Source: Lithobates sylvaticus | Taxonomy: Eukaryota; Chordata; Amphibia; Anura; Ranidae | Direction of reading: 5' to 3' | DNA length: 64,000 nucleotides | Assembly: GCA_028564925.1 (NCBI GenBank) | Contig: CM053032.1 | Span: 116,939,490-117,003,489 of the forward strand | Shown here: positions 42,237 through 51,824 of the stretch, in pieces | Layout: each line of letters opens with the position of its first letter | Numbering within the stretch: the first letter of the stretch is position 1 | Made by a program: the position numbers and the translations under genes | Notes under the pieces: generated by a model | Database searches by the model: none | What the model saw: the letters and a program-made list of their open reading frames with translations, nothing else | Told to the model about the DNA's origin: nothing

Positions 42237-42875
42237 ATGACTGACGGGAGTAGAATACACGTTTTTATTGGGGCCCCTACCATAACCTTAATTCCGCCTC
42301 AAGGAATATGCGGAACTGCTGTGTGTAACGAGGGGGGTCACTTTTATGAACAGCATCGTGTACATTTACAGTGTAGCAGCCACTGGAAGCATACGTTGTG
42401 TAGAAGTGGTCAGTCTTTGTCAGACCCTTCGTGTTATGTGGGTGGTGGCGCAGCAGCTGAACAGCCACCATCTCTCACCGGTAGTGGGGACACGTGGCCT
42501 CCTCAGAAAGTGGGTGCTAGTTCTCCACGGAACGTTTGTGAACATGTCACCACAAAGCAGAGACCAGAAGCAAGCTTACATTGTGACTTCTTAGAGTTGT
42601 CAGTCAGTGAAAATCATCAGGGCTCTAATGCTGACGTTTCACACGGAAACTATACCACTTCTACTGACGCTGAGTTACTTGCAGTATTAGCATCGACCCA
42701 GGTTGCTGTACAGGGCCATGTGAGTATTACTGAAGTATATCAGCTGCTCGAAATAAAACCCAGCCTGTGTCTATGCAGTGCTCAGCAAAGAAACATGCCA
42801 TTATGTTGGGGGAAGCCACTAAAACTGGAGCAGATGTGCATAGTACATAATCAGCTTCTACATTCAGCTTGTTAA
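42237..42875 (+). CDS. Candidate host exon, unknown protein
   Basis: An open frame of 212 codons that overlaps no repeat I recognise, in the only gene-like stretch of the window. After codon 161 the DNA reads 'ggccat|gtgagtatt', a strong donor consensus in phase 0, so a coding exon may end at 42719 and the last 51 codons may be intron. Composition before the donor is Ser/Thr-rich with 'SVSENHQGSNADVS' and 'STDAELLAVLASTQVAVQGH', the latter looking like a helical protein segment. I do not recognise the protein. The first third is Cys- and Gly-rich and less convincing; the true start could be internal or spliced. It could also be chance. Confidence 0.25.
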   Translation: MTDGSRIHVFIGAPTITLIPPQGICGTAVCNEGGHFYEQHRVHLQCSSHWKHTLCRSGQSLSDPSCYVGGGAAAEQPPSLTGSGDTWPPQKVGASSPRNVCEHVTTKQRPEASLHCDFLELSVSENHQGSNADVSHGNYTTSTDAELLAVLASTQVAVQGHVSITEVYQLLEIKPSLCLCSAQQRNMPLCWGKPLKLEQMCIVHNQLLHSAC

Positions 42876-42899
42876 GGCAGAACTTTATTTTTGGGAGGT

Positions 42900-44727
42900 T
42901 TTTAAACACCTCAATAGGGCACTTACATCCCTTTCCTGCCTAGGCCATTTTTCCGCTTTCAGCGCTGTCACACTTTGAATGACAATTGCTCGGTCGTGTT
43001 ACACTGTAACCATGTGAAATTGTTAGAATTTCCTTCAAACAAATAGAGCTTTCTATTGGTGGTAATTAATCATTCCTGGGTTAGGTTTTTTTTTTTTTAG
43101 GGAAAAAAAAAAATGAACACCAAAAGTTTTTCTTAATTTCTTTCAGTAAATTTTGTAAAATAGTGTAGTGCCGACACTTTTTTTAAAGTGTGCGCTATTA
43201 TTTAAAATTTTATTTTTTCCCCAAACTGTAATGGAGTTTTGGGCTTAATTGTTTTAGGTTACACTTTGGTATTAGTTTGGCTGGGCTGTACTGGAGTTCA
43301 GCCTGGTCATAGGTGAGCACCTGTGACCAGCTGAGAACGCAGTCTGGTTGGACGCATTGGGTACCAAGCTTTTCCCGGAGCCAATCAGTGGGCGCGTCTG
43401 GCCCCGCTGTGTATTCCAGGAAGGGGTACTTAAGGTGCTGAAGTCACATGATAGGGGGTTCGCGCTGTGGTTCTGGTTCCGGTATGGACCAGCCCCGTGA
43501 GGGGTCTTGGTCCAGAGTGTCTGCTGACCCCATAGGCCTGGTCATCCTGACCAGCCATAAAGGCCCTTCTGGTCTGGGGTGGGGATCCATCCATTTCCGA
43601 GCCTCGGAAATGGCTAGTTCGAGGCGCAGTAACTGAAGGACGATTCTTAAGTGTCCCGGTGCCCTCTCAGGATTGGAGAGGCCCAGCAACTCGACAAGCG
43701 ACCGGCGGAGGACTCTTCATAGGAGGGCCACGCACAAGGCTGGCTGCTCGGTAAGAGCCTGGGAGCTGAGATGTATGGACACTAGTGAATCCGCATTTCC
43801 TACGGTATCGCCGGATCGGCTGAAAGATACAGGTACCATAAGAAAAGTTCCTAAATCATGCTTCAGTTGCAATTAAGTTCCTGTGAGAGACTTTGGTGTG
43901 TTCATCTGAAGTTTCCTAACCAAGTCTGTGGCAGAGACTTTGCTAATTCCACATCACTTGTTGGCTGCTAGATCTACGATTAAGAATTTTTATCCAACAG
44001 TGAGTTCTCCAGTTGCGAGTGACTACTCCCTGGATCACCTAGAAAGACATTTATTGAAGTGTCAGCAAGTTCAAAGTGCCCGAGCTTATCACCCATGCCC
44101 TCTATTCCCAACTGAGAGACTGTGTTCTGTTTCAACATATTATGCAAAATAAAAATCCTCAAAAGGACTTTGAGTGTCAGTCTCAGCAATTACTTGGTAG
44201 CAACCCTGGGAACCCCTAGACAAGAAAGACGAGTTACAAGGAGGAGGTAATCAGTAATCTCAGAAATTCATAGCCGCCCTATAATGGGTTATGGCGCTAC
44301 ATAAGTAATTTTTCTCCACTGATGGGCGCTGATGAGGAGGCACAAATATGCTGCACTGGTGGGCACAGATAGGCGGCATTGATGGGCAGCACTGACTGGC
44401 ATCACTAATGGCCACTGATTGCTGGCACTTGTGGGCAATCATTGCTGGCACTGGTGGGCACCTAATTGTAATCAGGGCACTGATGATCAGTGGCCTGATT
44501 ACATACCTAGGTGTCCCCTGAGAGGAGACTGTTAGTGTGAGGCGAGGAGTGCCGATTACCAGAATCTCTGTGTTTACATGTGACCGGCTGTGATTGGACA
44601 CAGCAACATGGCACGATCGGTGTGCAAGAGCGGTCGTTCTGGGAGGCCGTCCTATGACGTCCACCCAGAACGAAAGCCGCACCGCTCCCAGCCATCATTT
44701 GATGGTGGGCGGGCGGCACGTGGTTAA
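42900..44727 (+). mobile_element. TTAA family T element split by a solo LTR
   Basis: The left part (42900-43163) has the family core ('gcctaggccatttttccgct', 'gcgctgtcacactttgaatg', 'acaaatagagctttctattg'). The right part (44302-44727) has 'ggcactgat'-like degenerate repeats (44318-44480) and the terminus CACGTGG before TTAA at 44724. Between them lies the LTR at 43164-44301. The left terminal TTAA is decayed. Confidence 0.65.
43164..44301 (+). mobile_element. Solo LTR, probably Ty3/gypsy-type, fossil
   Basis: An 1138-bp block opens TGTAGTGCC and closes GGCGCTACA, i.e. TG...CA with inverted ends, as LTRs do. It has a GC-rich promoter-like middle (43390-43700) and AATAAA at 44146 near its 3' third. 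No internal retroviral genes remain, so it is a solo LTR left by recombination. It sits inside a TTAA family T element. A convincing 4-5-bp target duplication is not visible (flanks 'aatag' and 'taagt'). Orientation is inferred from the poly(A) signal. Age moderate to old. Confidence 0.6.
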
Positions 44728-44842
44728 CGATTGCCATGTTCTTTTTTATTTTGGGAGATTTCCCTTCATTTCCAGTCCCATAGCTGGAAATCCTCCAAAG
44801 TGAGGCAATTCTTAAATGTCACCAGAACTAGTGTCCCCATTG

Positions 44843-45288
44843 CAGTGGCGGCTGGTGCTCAATATTTTTTGGGGGGGGGGTTTGCAGCAAACAAACCTGC
44901 CCCTCCCTCTGCAGGAGACAGACGGCGGCGCTCGGTGGCCTTACCTTAGGAGGCCGATGCGGCTCCTCGCTCCAGCTTGCCAAGGGAAGAGCCGGGACCG
45001 TTGCTTCTCCTCTCAGCTGAACAGGAAGTGGGTCCTGAGACCCGATTGGCCGGGAGGAGAAGCAGGAAGACCATAGCAAATACTTGTTATTGTCACACAA
45101 CTGGGTGGGTTCAGGGCATAGTGCCCGAGCCCACCCTTTTTTTTTTGCCAATTAGGGCCTCAGGCTCTAATCGTGTGCTTAAAAAAAATAAAAATATTTA
45201 AATCCATGCGTCTGGCACCCTGCATGTAGATTAGGGGCCGGGCGCATGGATTAAGGGAGCAGAACCCCTAATGGATGTGCTGCCACTG
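44843..45288. mobile_element. hAT-type MITE, 446 bp, 8-bp duplication with one change
   Basis: Ends CAGTGGCGGCTGGTG (44843) and, inverted, CAGTGGCAGCACATC (45288). Flanks CCCCATTG (44835-44842) and CCCCATTT (45289-45296) are an 8-bp duplication with one difference. It contains a G run (44871-44880) and no transposase. The related right end at 29600-29612 shows this family occurs elsewhere in the window. Confidence 0.8.
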
Positions 45289-45480
45289 CCCCATTTGAAG
45301 ATTTCCCCTCTATTCCTGTTCTCGTGTCAGCCCAAAAATGTGGGTTTTTCTTTTACTTTCAGTGATATCAGTAAATAAGACAAATAGAGAGATGAATCTC
45401 CCTAGCAGAAACGGACAGCCATAAAGGCGTACAGGTGTTCTAATCCCTCTCTATTCAATTAAAAAATATATATACTTTAA

Positions 45481-46066
45481 CCACTTTAGTACCATGCTAT
45501 AGCCAAAAGATGGCTACAGCGTGGTACTATAGTTCTGGGAACCTTGCCCCTTGCAGCGCGAATCAGGCACGTTCTGTGACCGCTGTGTCATTAGGACACA
45601 TGATCACAGATCGGGGTACAGGGCCAATCACGGCAGCCCTTTACCATGTAGCCCTTTTCCTAACGCTGTGTCTGTGTGAGAAAAGGAGTGCCAAAAACCA
45701 GCAGGGCTGTCAGTACATTGTTTACACTGAGAATCAGTGTCCTGATTATCAGTGCAGTCTCATCTGTGCACATCAGTGAAGAAGAAAAATTACTTATTTG
45801 CAAAAAAAACTTATTACAGAAACTAAGAAAAAAAATTATTTTTTTCTAACGGGTTATTTTTTTTTTACTTTGGCAAAAAATAAAAAACCCAGTGCTGAAT
45901 AAATGGCACCAAAAAAAAGCTCTATCTGTCTCAAAAAAAAGATATACATTTCATTTGGGTACAGTGATGCATGACCGCGCAACTGTCATTTTAAAGGGTG
46001 ACAGCACTAAAAGATGAAAATTGACCTGGGCAGCAAGGGGGTAAAAGTGCCCAATACTCAAGTGGT
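45481..46066 (-). mobile_element. TTAA family T element, 586 bp
   Basis: TTAA at 45477 and 46067, with termini CCACTTTAGTACC and (inverted) ACCACTTGAGTATTG. The core is in the same orientation as 35174-36172: 'aataaaaaacccagtgctga', 'gatgcatgaccgcgcaactg', 'gacctgggcagcaaggg'. Non-coding. Confidence 0.75.
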
Positions 46067-46076
46067 TTAAGTGGAG

Positions 46077-46272
46077 CTAAACTCTGAAATACTCACCTTA
46101 GCGTCAACAGTTTGATGCCACAGGGTCTTTCACTGGCATCTTTTCACTGATGTCCTCCATCTGTCAATCTTTAGCCATCTTAATTGAAGTTCAGTTATCA
46201 CAGGCACGGTGTTGGAATGTATACAGCTCTGTGTACAAGGCTGCATCCACACAGATTTCAGAGTTTAGCTGC
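46077..46272. repeat. Short inverted-repeat element
   Basis: 'gagctaaactctgaaat' at about 46075-46092 is mirrored by 'atttcagagtttagctg' at about 46255-46271. It lies between the TTAA element and the whole DIRS copy. Related 'tttagctgcgttta' text follows at 46263-46460. Non-coding. Confidence 0.6.
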
Positions 46273-46473
46273 GTTTAAAAGACTTCTAAAAGCAACTGGG
46301 CTCATACAATCCAACGTAATCATGTTATTCATACACAATTAGCAACGTTTAGTTGCAGACAGTTTAGCTGCGTTTAGGAAAAGAAGGAAAATACTGCATC
46401 TTGGGTTGACTATCTGCAGCTAAACGTGCATTGCGTTTTGTTGCAGTGCGTTTAGCAGCATAAAATTACACAC

Positions 46474-46640
46474 TTTCTCACCTCGTCTTTCAGGACAGCA
46501 CTTGGAGAGAGCGTAGCTCCACCCACTTCCCAGGAAACACTGCAGTAAATTCCTTTAAAGTCTGGACACTTCCACCATGGCCTCAGTTGTAGTGTTTCCT
46601 CCGGCCATGGTGGAAGCGCTGCAGGGGAACCAGGGGTTGC
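46474..46640 (+). repeat. DIRS left inverted terminal repeat
   Basis: From 'tttctcacctcgtctttcag' through 'ggacagcacttggagagagc' to 'gcctcagttgt' (about 46595), then a looser match at 'cctccggccatgg'. It is the reverse complement of 51825-51955. The first 26 bases, which precede the shared part, are unique to the left end and are complemented in the internal region at 51655-51685. Confidence 0.9.
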
Positions 46641-47060
46641 TGCGCTCTCTCCAGGTGGAGGGAGATGGCTGCATACCTGTATAGGCATTTTTTCTTTCAG
46701 GCCTTAAAGCCCAATACCCCCCCTGACGTGTGGGGGGTATTCCGGTGTTTTCTCCTTCTCGGGCCCGGCGAGGGTAGAGGCCGCCGGAGGTCTCCGCTCC
46801 AGCAGGCTGCAGCCATTTCTCCAGTGGGAGTTTTGATTTTCAAATATGGCGCCGGCAGCGCCGAGTGGCGGGCGACGTCACTGCTGGACGGGGCGGGACT
46901 TCCGGCGGCGCGTAGCGGCTTCCGGTTCCGGCCGCAGGAACGCAGGAGGGGGAGGCGGCCTCGGCCTGTGTCAGCTTCCGGTCCTCGCAGCGGCGAAAGG
47001 ACCGGGAGATTCAAAATAAAAAGGGCACTTTTCAAAAGCTTCTGGGCGGCTGCAGTCAGG

Positions 47061-48721
47061 ATGAGCGAACCGGAACCAGCAGCGGTGGCAGGAGCAGGAG
47101 CCACAGACACAGGCCATATCCAGGTAAGAGGGACGGCGAGTCTCTAACTAAATACCTTGGATATTTTGTGTGTCCCTTCCCTTCCCCCTCCATAGGGAGG
47201 AAGGGGAGCCTGCCATACACTGCAGAAATTTGACTTTTGTTTTGCAGATGTATGTTTTTTCTGTGCAGCAATGGTTTTGGGGTTTGTCTGTGTGCCATTG
47301 TCTGTTTGATATGCATTTGTTTAAGGTTTTCTAGCGAGGAAATCTTGTGCACTAAGAATGCTGTTTTTGGTTTTTAAAAAGTGTTTTTGTGGTGTTTTGG
47401 TGTTTTTCAGAAAGCTAAAGAAAAGTCCAAACATACTATCCCTCCCCCTAAAAAGCGGTGTGCGGCATGTAAGACCACCCTTAGGGAGGCATGGGCTAAA
47501 CCGCTATGCAAGGGTTGCATAGCAGAGTTGGTTAGGGAGGAAGCGGCTACCAGGGAACCTTCTGTTCAGCCTGGTGAGTTGCTCTTCTCCTTCCGGAAGG
47601 AGCTGGAAGAAACCTTCTCATCCTTCCGCTCCTATCTGGACAGGCGCCCAGTAGTAGAAGCAGCGAGTTCCTCCCCCAGTACTCACACCTCCTCTGCAAC
47701 AAGAAGGGAGGTTAGTGATTCTGAGGAAGAGGAGAAGGAAGAGCCGTCAGGGTCAGAAGAGGAAGACGAGGACAGAGAGGTTTCCTCATCTCGCTATAAA
47801 CTATCGTTGGAGGAGGTAGACGATCTCCTTAAAACGATACACACCACCCTGAGTATTAAGGAAGATAGGGCTGATCTATCTTTGCATGACAGGATGTATC
47901 GGGGCATGGATGAAGTCAAACATCGCATGTTCCCGGTACATCAGGTCCTAACAGACGCTATTAAAAGGGAGTGGAAGGACCCAGAGAGGGCCCCTTTTTT
48001 CTCCAGGTCTCTAAAAAGGAGATTTCCGTTTGACGAGGACAACTCTCAGGTGTGGAACAAGAGGCCCAAGCTGGATGCGGCTTTTTCCCAAGTGTCACGT
48101 AATACGGACCTGGCTTTCGAGGACATGGGGGTCTTGAAGGACGCCATGGACAAGAGGGCGGATTCATTGCTCAAAAAGGCTTGGGATTCCACCCTTATTA
48201 ACCTCAAGCCAGCAATGGCATCGACAGTTGTGGCCAGGAATCTGGAGCACTGGCTAGAACAGCTGAGGGGTCATATTGAGGCAGGTACCGCTCGTAAGGA
48301 CCTGCTGGAGACCTTACCAGTCCTACAGAGGGCAGTAGGGTACATGGTGGATGCATCAGCAGAGTCCATTAAGATCTCTGCGAGGTCCTCAGCCCTGATT
48401 AACTCGGCTAGGAGGGCTCTTTGGGTCAAGACTTGGACTGGGGATTCAGCCTCTAAGTCCAAGTTATGTGGCCTACCCTTTGAGGGGGATCTGGTGTTTG
48501 GCCCGGGTCTTGACGCCGTTCTTGATAGGACGGCGGACAAGAAGAAGGCCTTTCCAGTTAAAAAGAAAGTGGCGCCTCACCCCAAGAAGAATTTTCGTCC
48601 TTTTTTCCAGGCCCGGGATTCCAAGGAAGCAGGACAGAGGAGACCGTGGAGGTCTCAGAGGGGCAGGGGGAAGTCTGGGGTGTTGTTTCGTCCCCCCAGT
48701 CAACCCGCCAAGACCCAGTGA
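47061..48721 (+). CDS. DIRS gag-like ORF1 with one intron
   Basis: The likely start at 47061 opens a 63-nt first exon (MSEPEPAAVAGAGATDTGHI, ending in Gln) followed by GTAAGA at 47124. The 287-bp intron ends TTTTTCAG at 47410, and exon 2 (47411-48721) continues in the same phase. Exon 2 encodes C-x2-C...C-x2-C at 47457-47525 (RCAACKTTLREAWAKPLCKG), a Ser/Glu-rich acidic part, 'LHDRMYRGMDEVKHRMFPVH', a helical region with 'TVVARNLEHWLEQLRGHIEA' and 'SKLCGLPFEGDLVFGPGLDA', and a basic tail. It overlaps the pol frame at its 3' end. The role is presumed structural and RNA-binding. The intron is inferred from consensus and from its recurrence in three other lineages. Confidence 0.8.
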
Positions 48722-50615
48722 CGGTCCCCAGGCTGTGGGAGGAAGGCTTCAATCCTTTCTTCCGCAGTGGGAGAGGGCGACTCCCAGTGCGTTCGTCCTC
48801 AAAGTAATTTCGGAGGGGTACGCACTGGAGTTTTCAGAGAGGCCACCTTCCCGGTTCTATGTCACACAGCTTCCAAGAGACCTGGAGAAGTCGGTGGCAA
48901 TGTCCTCTCTTTTGCAGGAGTTCCTGCGGCAGAGAGTGATTATCCCAGTTCCTCAAAGGGAGGAAGGGCTAGGGTTTTATTCTCACGTTTTCCTGGTGAG
49001 GAAGCCGTCGGGGAAATTCAGGCTGATCTTGAATTTAAAAGTCCTAAATCTGTCCATACGGTACAAGAGATTCCGTATGGACACGATTTACTCGGTGAGG
49101 AAACTCCTACCCACAGGGTGCTTTCTAGCCTCAATAGATTTGAGGGACGCATATCTTCACGTTCCCATCAAACCCGAGTCGCAGAGGTACCTGCGTCTGG
49201 CTATCAGGGCAGGAGGGGTGATGTCTCATTTTCAGTTTCGAGCTCTCCCGTTCGGGCTCTCTGCCTCACCACGGATCTTTACAAAGGTCATGGCAGAGGC
49301 GTTAGCACCACTCAGGTTGGAAGGGATAGCGGTGATACCGTACCTCGACGACCTTCTCCTATTCGCCAGCTCAGAGGAGTCTCTGCGCAGGGATCTAGTG
49401 AGGGCTCAATGCCATTTAGAGAGCCTAGGTTGGATCCTGAACCAGGAAAAGTCAAACCTGGTCCCTTCACAAGTGATAGTGTTCCTAGGCTATACGATCG
49501 ACTCCGTACAGGAAAAGATCTTTCTTCCGGAGGAGAAGATCAGGAAGGTACAGGCAGCGGTACAGAGGATGCAGACAAATCTGTCAGTCTCTGTGCGTGC
49601 GGCCATGTCCACCCTAGGGCTTCTCACAGCTTCCATCCCGGCTGTCCAGTGGGCACGTCTCCATTCCAGGGACCTCCAGCAAGCAATCTTGCAGAGCTGG
49701 TCCTATGGGGAGTCTCTGGACAAGCAGATAAGGATTCCATCATCAGTAAAGAGGAAGTTATGGTGGTGGAGGGGTCAGGCAAATCTGTGCAAGGGGCTAT
49801 TATGGGTTTTCCCCGCAGCCAAAGTCCTCACGACAGATGCGAGCTCTTGGGGATGGGGTGCGCATCTCGAGGGGCAGCTGGCCCAGGGCTCCTGGTCAGT
49901 GGAGGAATCCAGGAGATCCTCGAACTGGAGGGAGCTGAGAGCCATCCTTCTGGGTCTGGGGGCCTTCAGGCAGTCGATCGGAGGCCGACACATCCAGATT
50001 CTGTCAGACAACGCCACAGCTGTGGCGTATATATCGAGACAGGGAGGCACAAGGAGCAGGCATCTTCTAGACCTGGCCCGTCAGATCCTTTACTGGGCAG
50101 AGGACAATCTAGCGTCCCTGACAGCGGTCCATCTAAAGGGCACCCTAAACCAGGTAGCAGACTTCCTGAGCAGGAAGAGGGTTTGGGAGTCCGAATGGTC
50201 TCTGAACCAGGAGGTCTTCGAACAGATTTCGGACAGATGGGGAGTGCCCCAGATAGATCTCTTTGCGTCAGAAGCAAATGCAAGAGTTCCAGTCTTTTTC
50301 TCCCTGAACAGACAGGACCAAGCGGAGGGTCTGGACGCTCTGGCTCAGCGCTGGGACTTCCGCTTGTGTTATGCGTTTCCCCCTATACAGCTAATCCCCT
50401 TGGTGCTCAAGAAGCTCCAAGAGGAGAGGACCACCTTGGTTTTAGTGGCCCCATATTGGCCCAAGAGGCCCTGGTTTTCGGGCCTACTGAAGTTGGCGGT
50501 AGAACCCCATTGGGTCTTACCGATCAGAGCGGATCTGTTGTCCCAGGGTCCCCTTCTACATCCCAACGCGGGTCAGCTCAACCTAGCAGCCTGGCTACTG
50601 AGGAGCAAATCCTGA
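48468..50615 (+). CDS. DIRS ORF2: reverse transcriptase, RNase H, methyltransferase-like
   Basis: 715 codons open; the first ~75 overlap gag and the true start is uncertain. RT spans about residues 100-350: KFRLILNLKVLNLSIRYKRF, 'ASIDLRDAYLHVPIKPESQR' and the catalytic YLDD at residues 292-295 (49341). RNase H spans about 450-560, with TTDASSWGWGAH, SNWRELRAI, ILSDNATAVAY and NQVADFLSRK supplying the acidic residues. The last domain (about 575-690) has 'PQIDLFASEANARVPVFFSL', CYAFPPIQLIPLVL and LVLVAPYWPKRPWF, which matches the Dam-type adenine methyltransferase-like domain known in DIRS. The product makes and processes the element cDNA; the role of the methyltransferase-like part is unsettled in the family. 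Confidence 0.92.
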   Translation: MAYPLRGIWCLARVLTPFLIGRRTRRRPFQLKRKWRLTPRRIFVLFSRPGIPRKQDRGDRGGLRGAGGSLGCCFVPPVNPPRPSDGPQAVGGRLQSFLPQWERATPSAFVLKVISEGYALEFSERPPSRFYVTQLPRDLEKSVAMSSLLQEFLRQRVIIPVPQREEGLGFYSHVFLVRKPSGKFRLILNLKVLNLSIRYKRFRMDTIYSVRKLLPTGCFLASIDLRDAYLHVPIKPESQRYLRLAIRAGGVMSHFQFRALPFGLSASPRIFTKVMAEALAPLRLEGIAVIPYLDDLLLFASSEESLRRDLVRAQCHLESLGWILNQEKSNLVPSQVIVFLGYTIDSVQEKIFLPEEKIRKVQAAVQRMQTNLSVSVRAAMSTLGLLTASIPAVQWARLHSRDLQQAILQSWSYGESLDKQIRIPSSVKRKLWWWRGQANLCKGLLWVFPAAKVLTTDASSWGWGAHLEGQLAQGSWSVEESRRSSNWRELRAILLGLGAFRQSIGGRHIQILSDNATAVAYISRQGGTRSRHLLDLARQILYWAEDNLASLTAVHLKGTLNQVADFLSRKRVWESEWSLNQEVFEQISDRWGVPQIDLFASEANARVPVFFSLNRQDQAEGLDALAQRWDFRLCYAFPPIQLIPLVLKKLQEERTTLVLVAPYWPKRPWFSGLLKLAVEPHWVLPIRADLLSQGPLLHPNAGQLNLAAWLLRSKS

Positions 50616-51625
50616 AAGATAAGGGTTTGTCCAAGAATTTAATTTGTACCCTTCTGAATAGTAGGAAGAAGGTCACAAGGGCTATTTATTTTAAAACCTG
50701 GAAGTGTTTTAATTCCTGGTGTGCCTCAAAAAATTGTTCTCCTAGGGAGAATTTTTCCGTTCTGGAATTTCTACAGGACGGAGTTGAAAAGGGGTTGGCA
50801 GCAAGTACCCTGAAGGTTCAGGTAGCTGCGTTATCAGTTTTTTTAGAGAGAAGGCTATCTCTAGATCCTTGGGTTATTAGGTTCTTCAGGTCATTGGCTA
50901 GGCTCAGGCCGGTGCCATTGAAGTGTTTTCCCAAGTGGGATCTTTCGGTGGTCTTGCAGGGTCTGACTAAAAGGCCCTTTGAGCCACCGGAGGAGACCTC
51001 AATCAAATTTTGGTCCTTGAAGTTAGCACTGCTGATTGCAGTTACTTCAGCCAGAAGGGTCAGTGAGCTTCAGGCGCTGTCCATCACTGAGCCCTTCTTA
51101 ACTGTCTTCCCGGATCGGGTGGTGTTGAGAACAGACCCAGGGTTCCTACCGAAGGTAGTCTCAGGTTTTCATAGGGCTCAGGAGATTATCCTGCCGACGT
51201 TTTGCCCAGACCCAAAAAACTCGAGAGAAAGAGATTTCCATAGTCTGGACGTGAGGAGGTGCGTTTTACACTACCTCAAAATATCTAAGGAATTCAGAAA
51301 GTCCAATTCTCTTTTTCTGTTGTTTGCAGGGTCTCGCAAAGGGTATGGTGCTTCTAAGAGCACGATAGGTAGGTGGCTTCGGATGGCTATCCACGAAGCT
51401 TATAGAGCTATGGAAAGGGATCCTCCCGTAGGGGTAGTAGCCCATTCAACTCGGGCTCTAGCTACATCCTGGGCGGAAAGAGCTGGGGCCTCACCAGAGC
51501 GAATCTGCAAAGCGGCCACATGGACGAGCTACTCAACCTTCGCTCGCCATTATAGGATGGACCTGCTCTCAGCGGCAGAGCAGTCGTTTGGCAGGAAGGT
51601 CCTGCAGGCGGTGGTCCCACCCTAA
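50560..51625 (+). CDS. DIRS tyrosine recombinase (YR)
   Basis: The frame is open from 48767, but recognisable YR sequence begins near 50575 ('SLATEEQILKDKGLSKNLIC'), so the functional start is uncertain and probably reached by reinitiation or shifting from the upstream ORF. The N-terminal SAM-like domain includes 'SVLEFLQDGVEKGLAASTLK'. The catalytic domain has Arg in 'TSARRVSELQALSI' (codon at 51053), the H-x-x-R box 'VVAHSTRALATSWAERAGAS' (51440-51500) and the Tyr in 'STFARHYRMDLLSA' (51551). These are the four-residue signature of the tyrosine recombinase fold. It joins a circular cDNA into the genome without a DDE integrase. It ends just before the internal complementary region. Confidence 0.92.
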
Positions 51626-51649
51626 GAGTAAGTACTCTTTTGTCATCTC

Positions 51650-51734
51650 CAAGTGCTGTCCTGAAAGACGAGGTGAGAAAACCTTAGTTAGACTTACCGG
51701 TAACGGTATTTCTACGAGTCTTTCAGGACAGCGC
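51650..51734 (+). repeat. DIRS internal complementary region
   Basis: 'ccaagtgctgtcctgaaaga...aggtgagaaa' is the complement of the left end (46474-46505). It is immediately followed by 'accttagttagacttaccgg...tttctacgag', the complement of the right end (51950-51987). Their fusion point marks the joined ends. A matching region is present in DIRS copy 1 (13001-13078). Confidence 0.9.
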
Positions 51735-51824
51735 CAATGACCCTCCCTTGGGTTAAGAAATGCTATAAAATGTTATAAGATGTTAACGATTATGGTTGCT
51801 ATGTTCTGCTTATGTATTTTCAGC

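Noticed and set aside
43159-44306. A target duplication around the solo LTR
   Set aside because: The flanks 'aatag' and 'taagt' do not match well enough at any usual length, so I do not claim one.
46665-47150. CpG-rich region with ORFs on both strands as a host CpG-island promoter
   Set aside because: It lies between the left terminal repeat and the first gag exon of the whole DIRS copy and is its leader/promoter region.
48767-50560. The long upstream part of the 952-codon frame as a separate new protein
   Set aside because: It overlaps the well-supported RT/RNase H/methyltransferase ORF in another frame and shows no domain. I keep it only as a finding about open frames.
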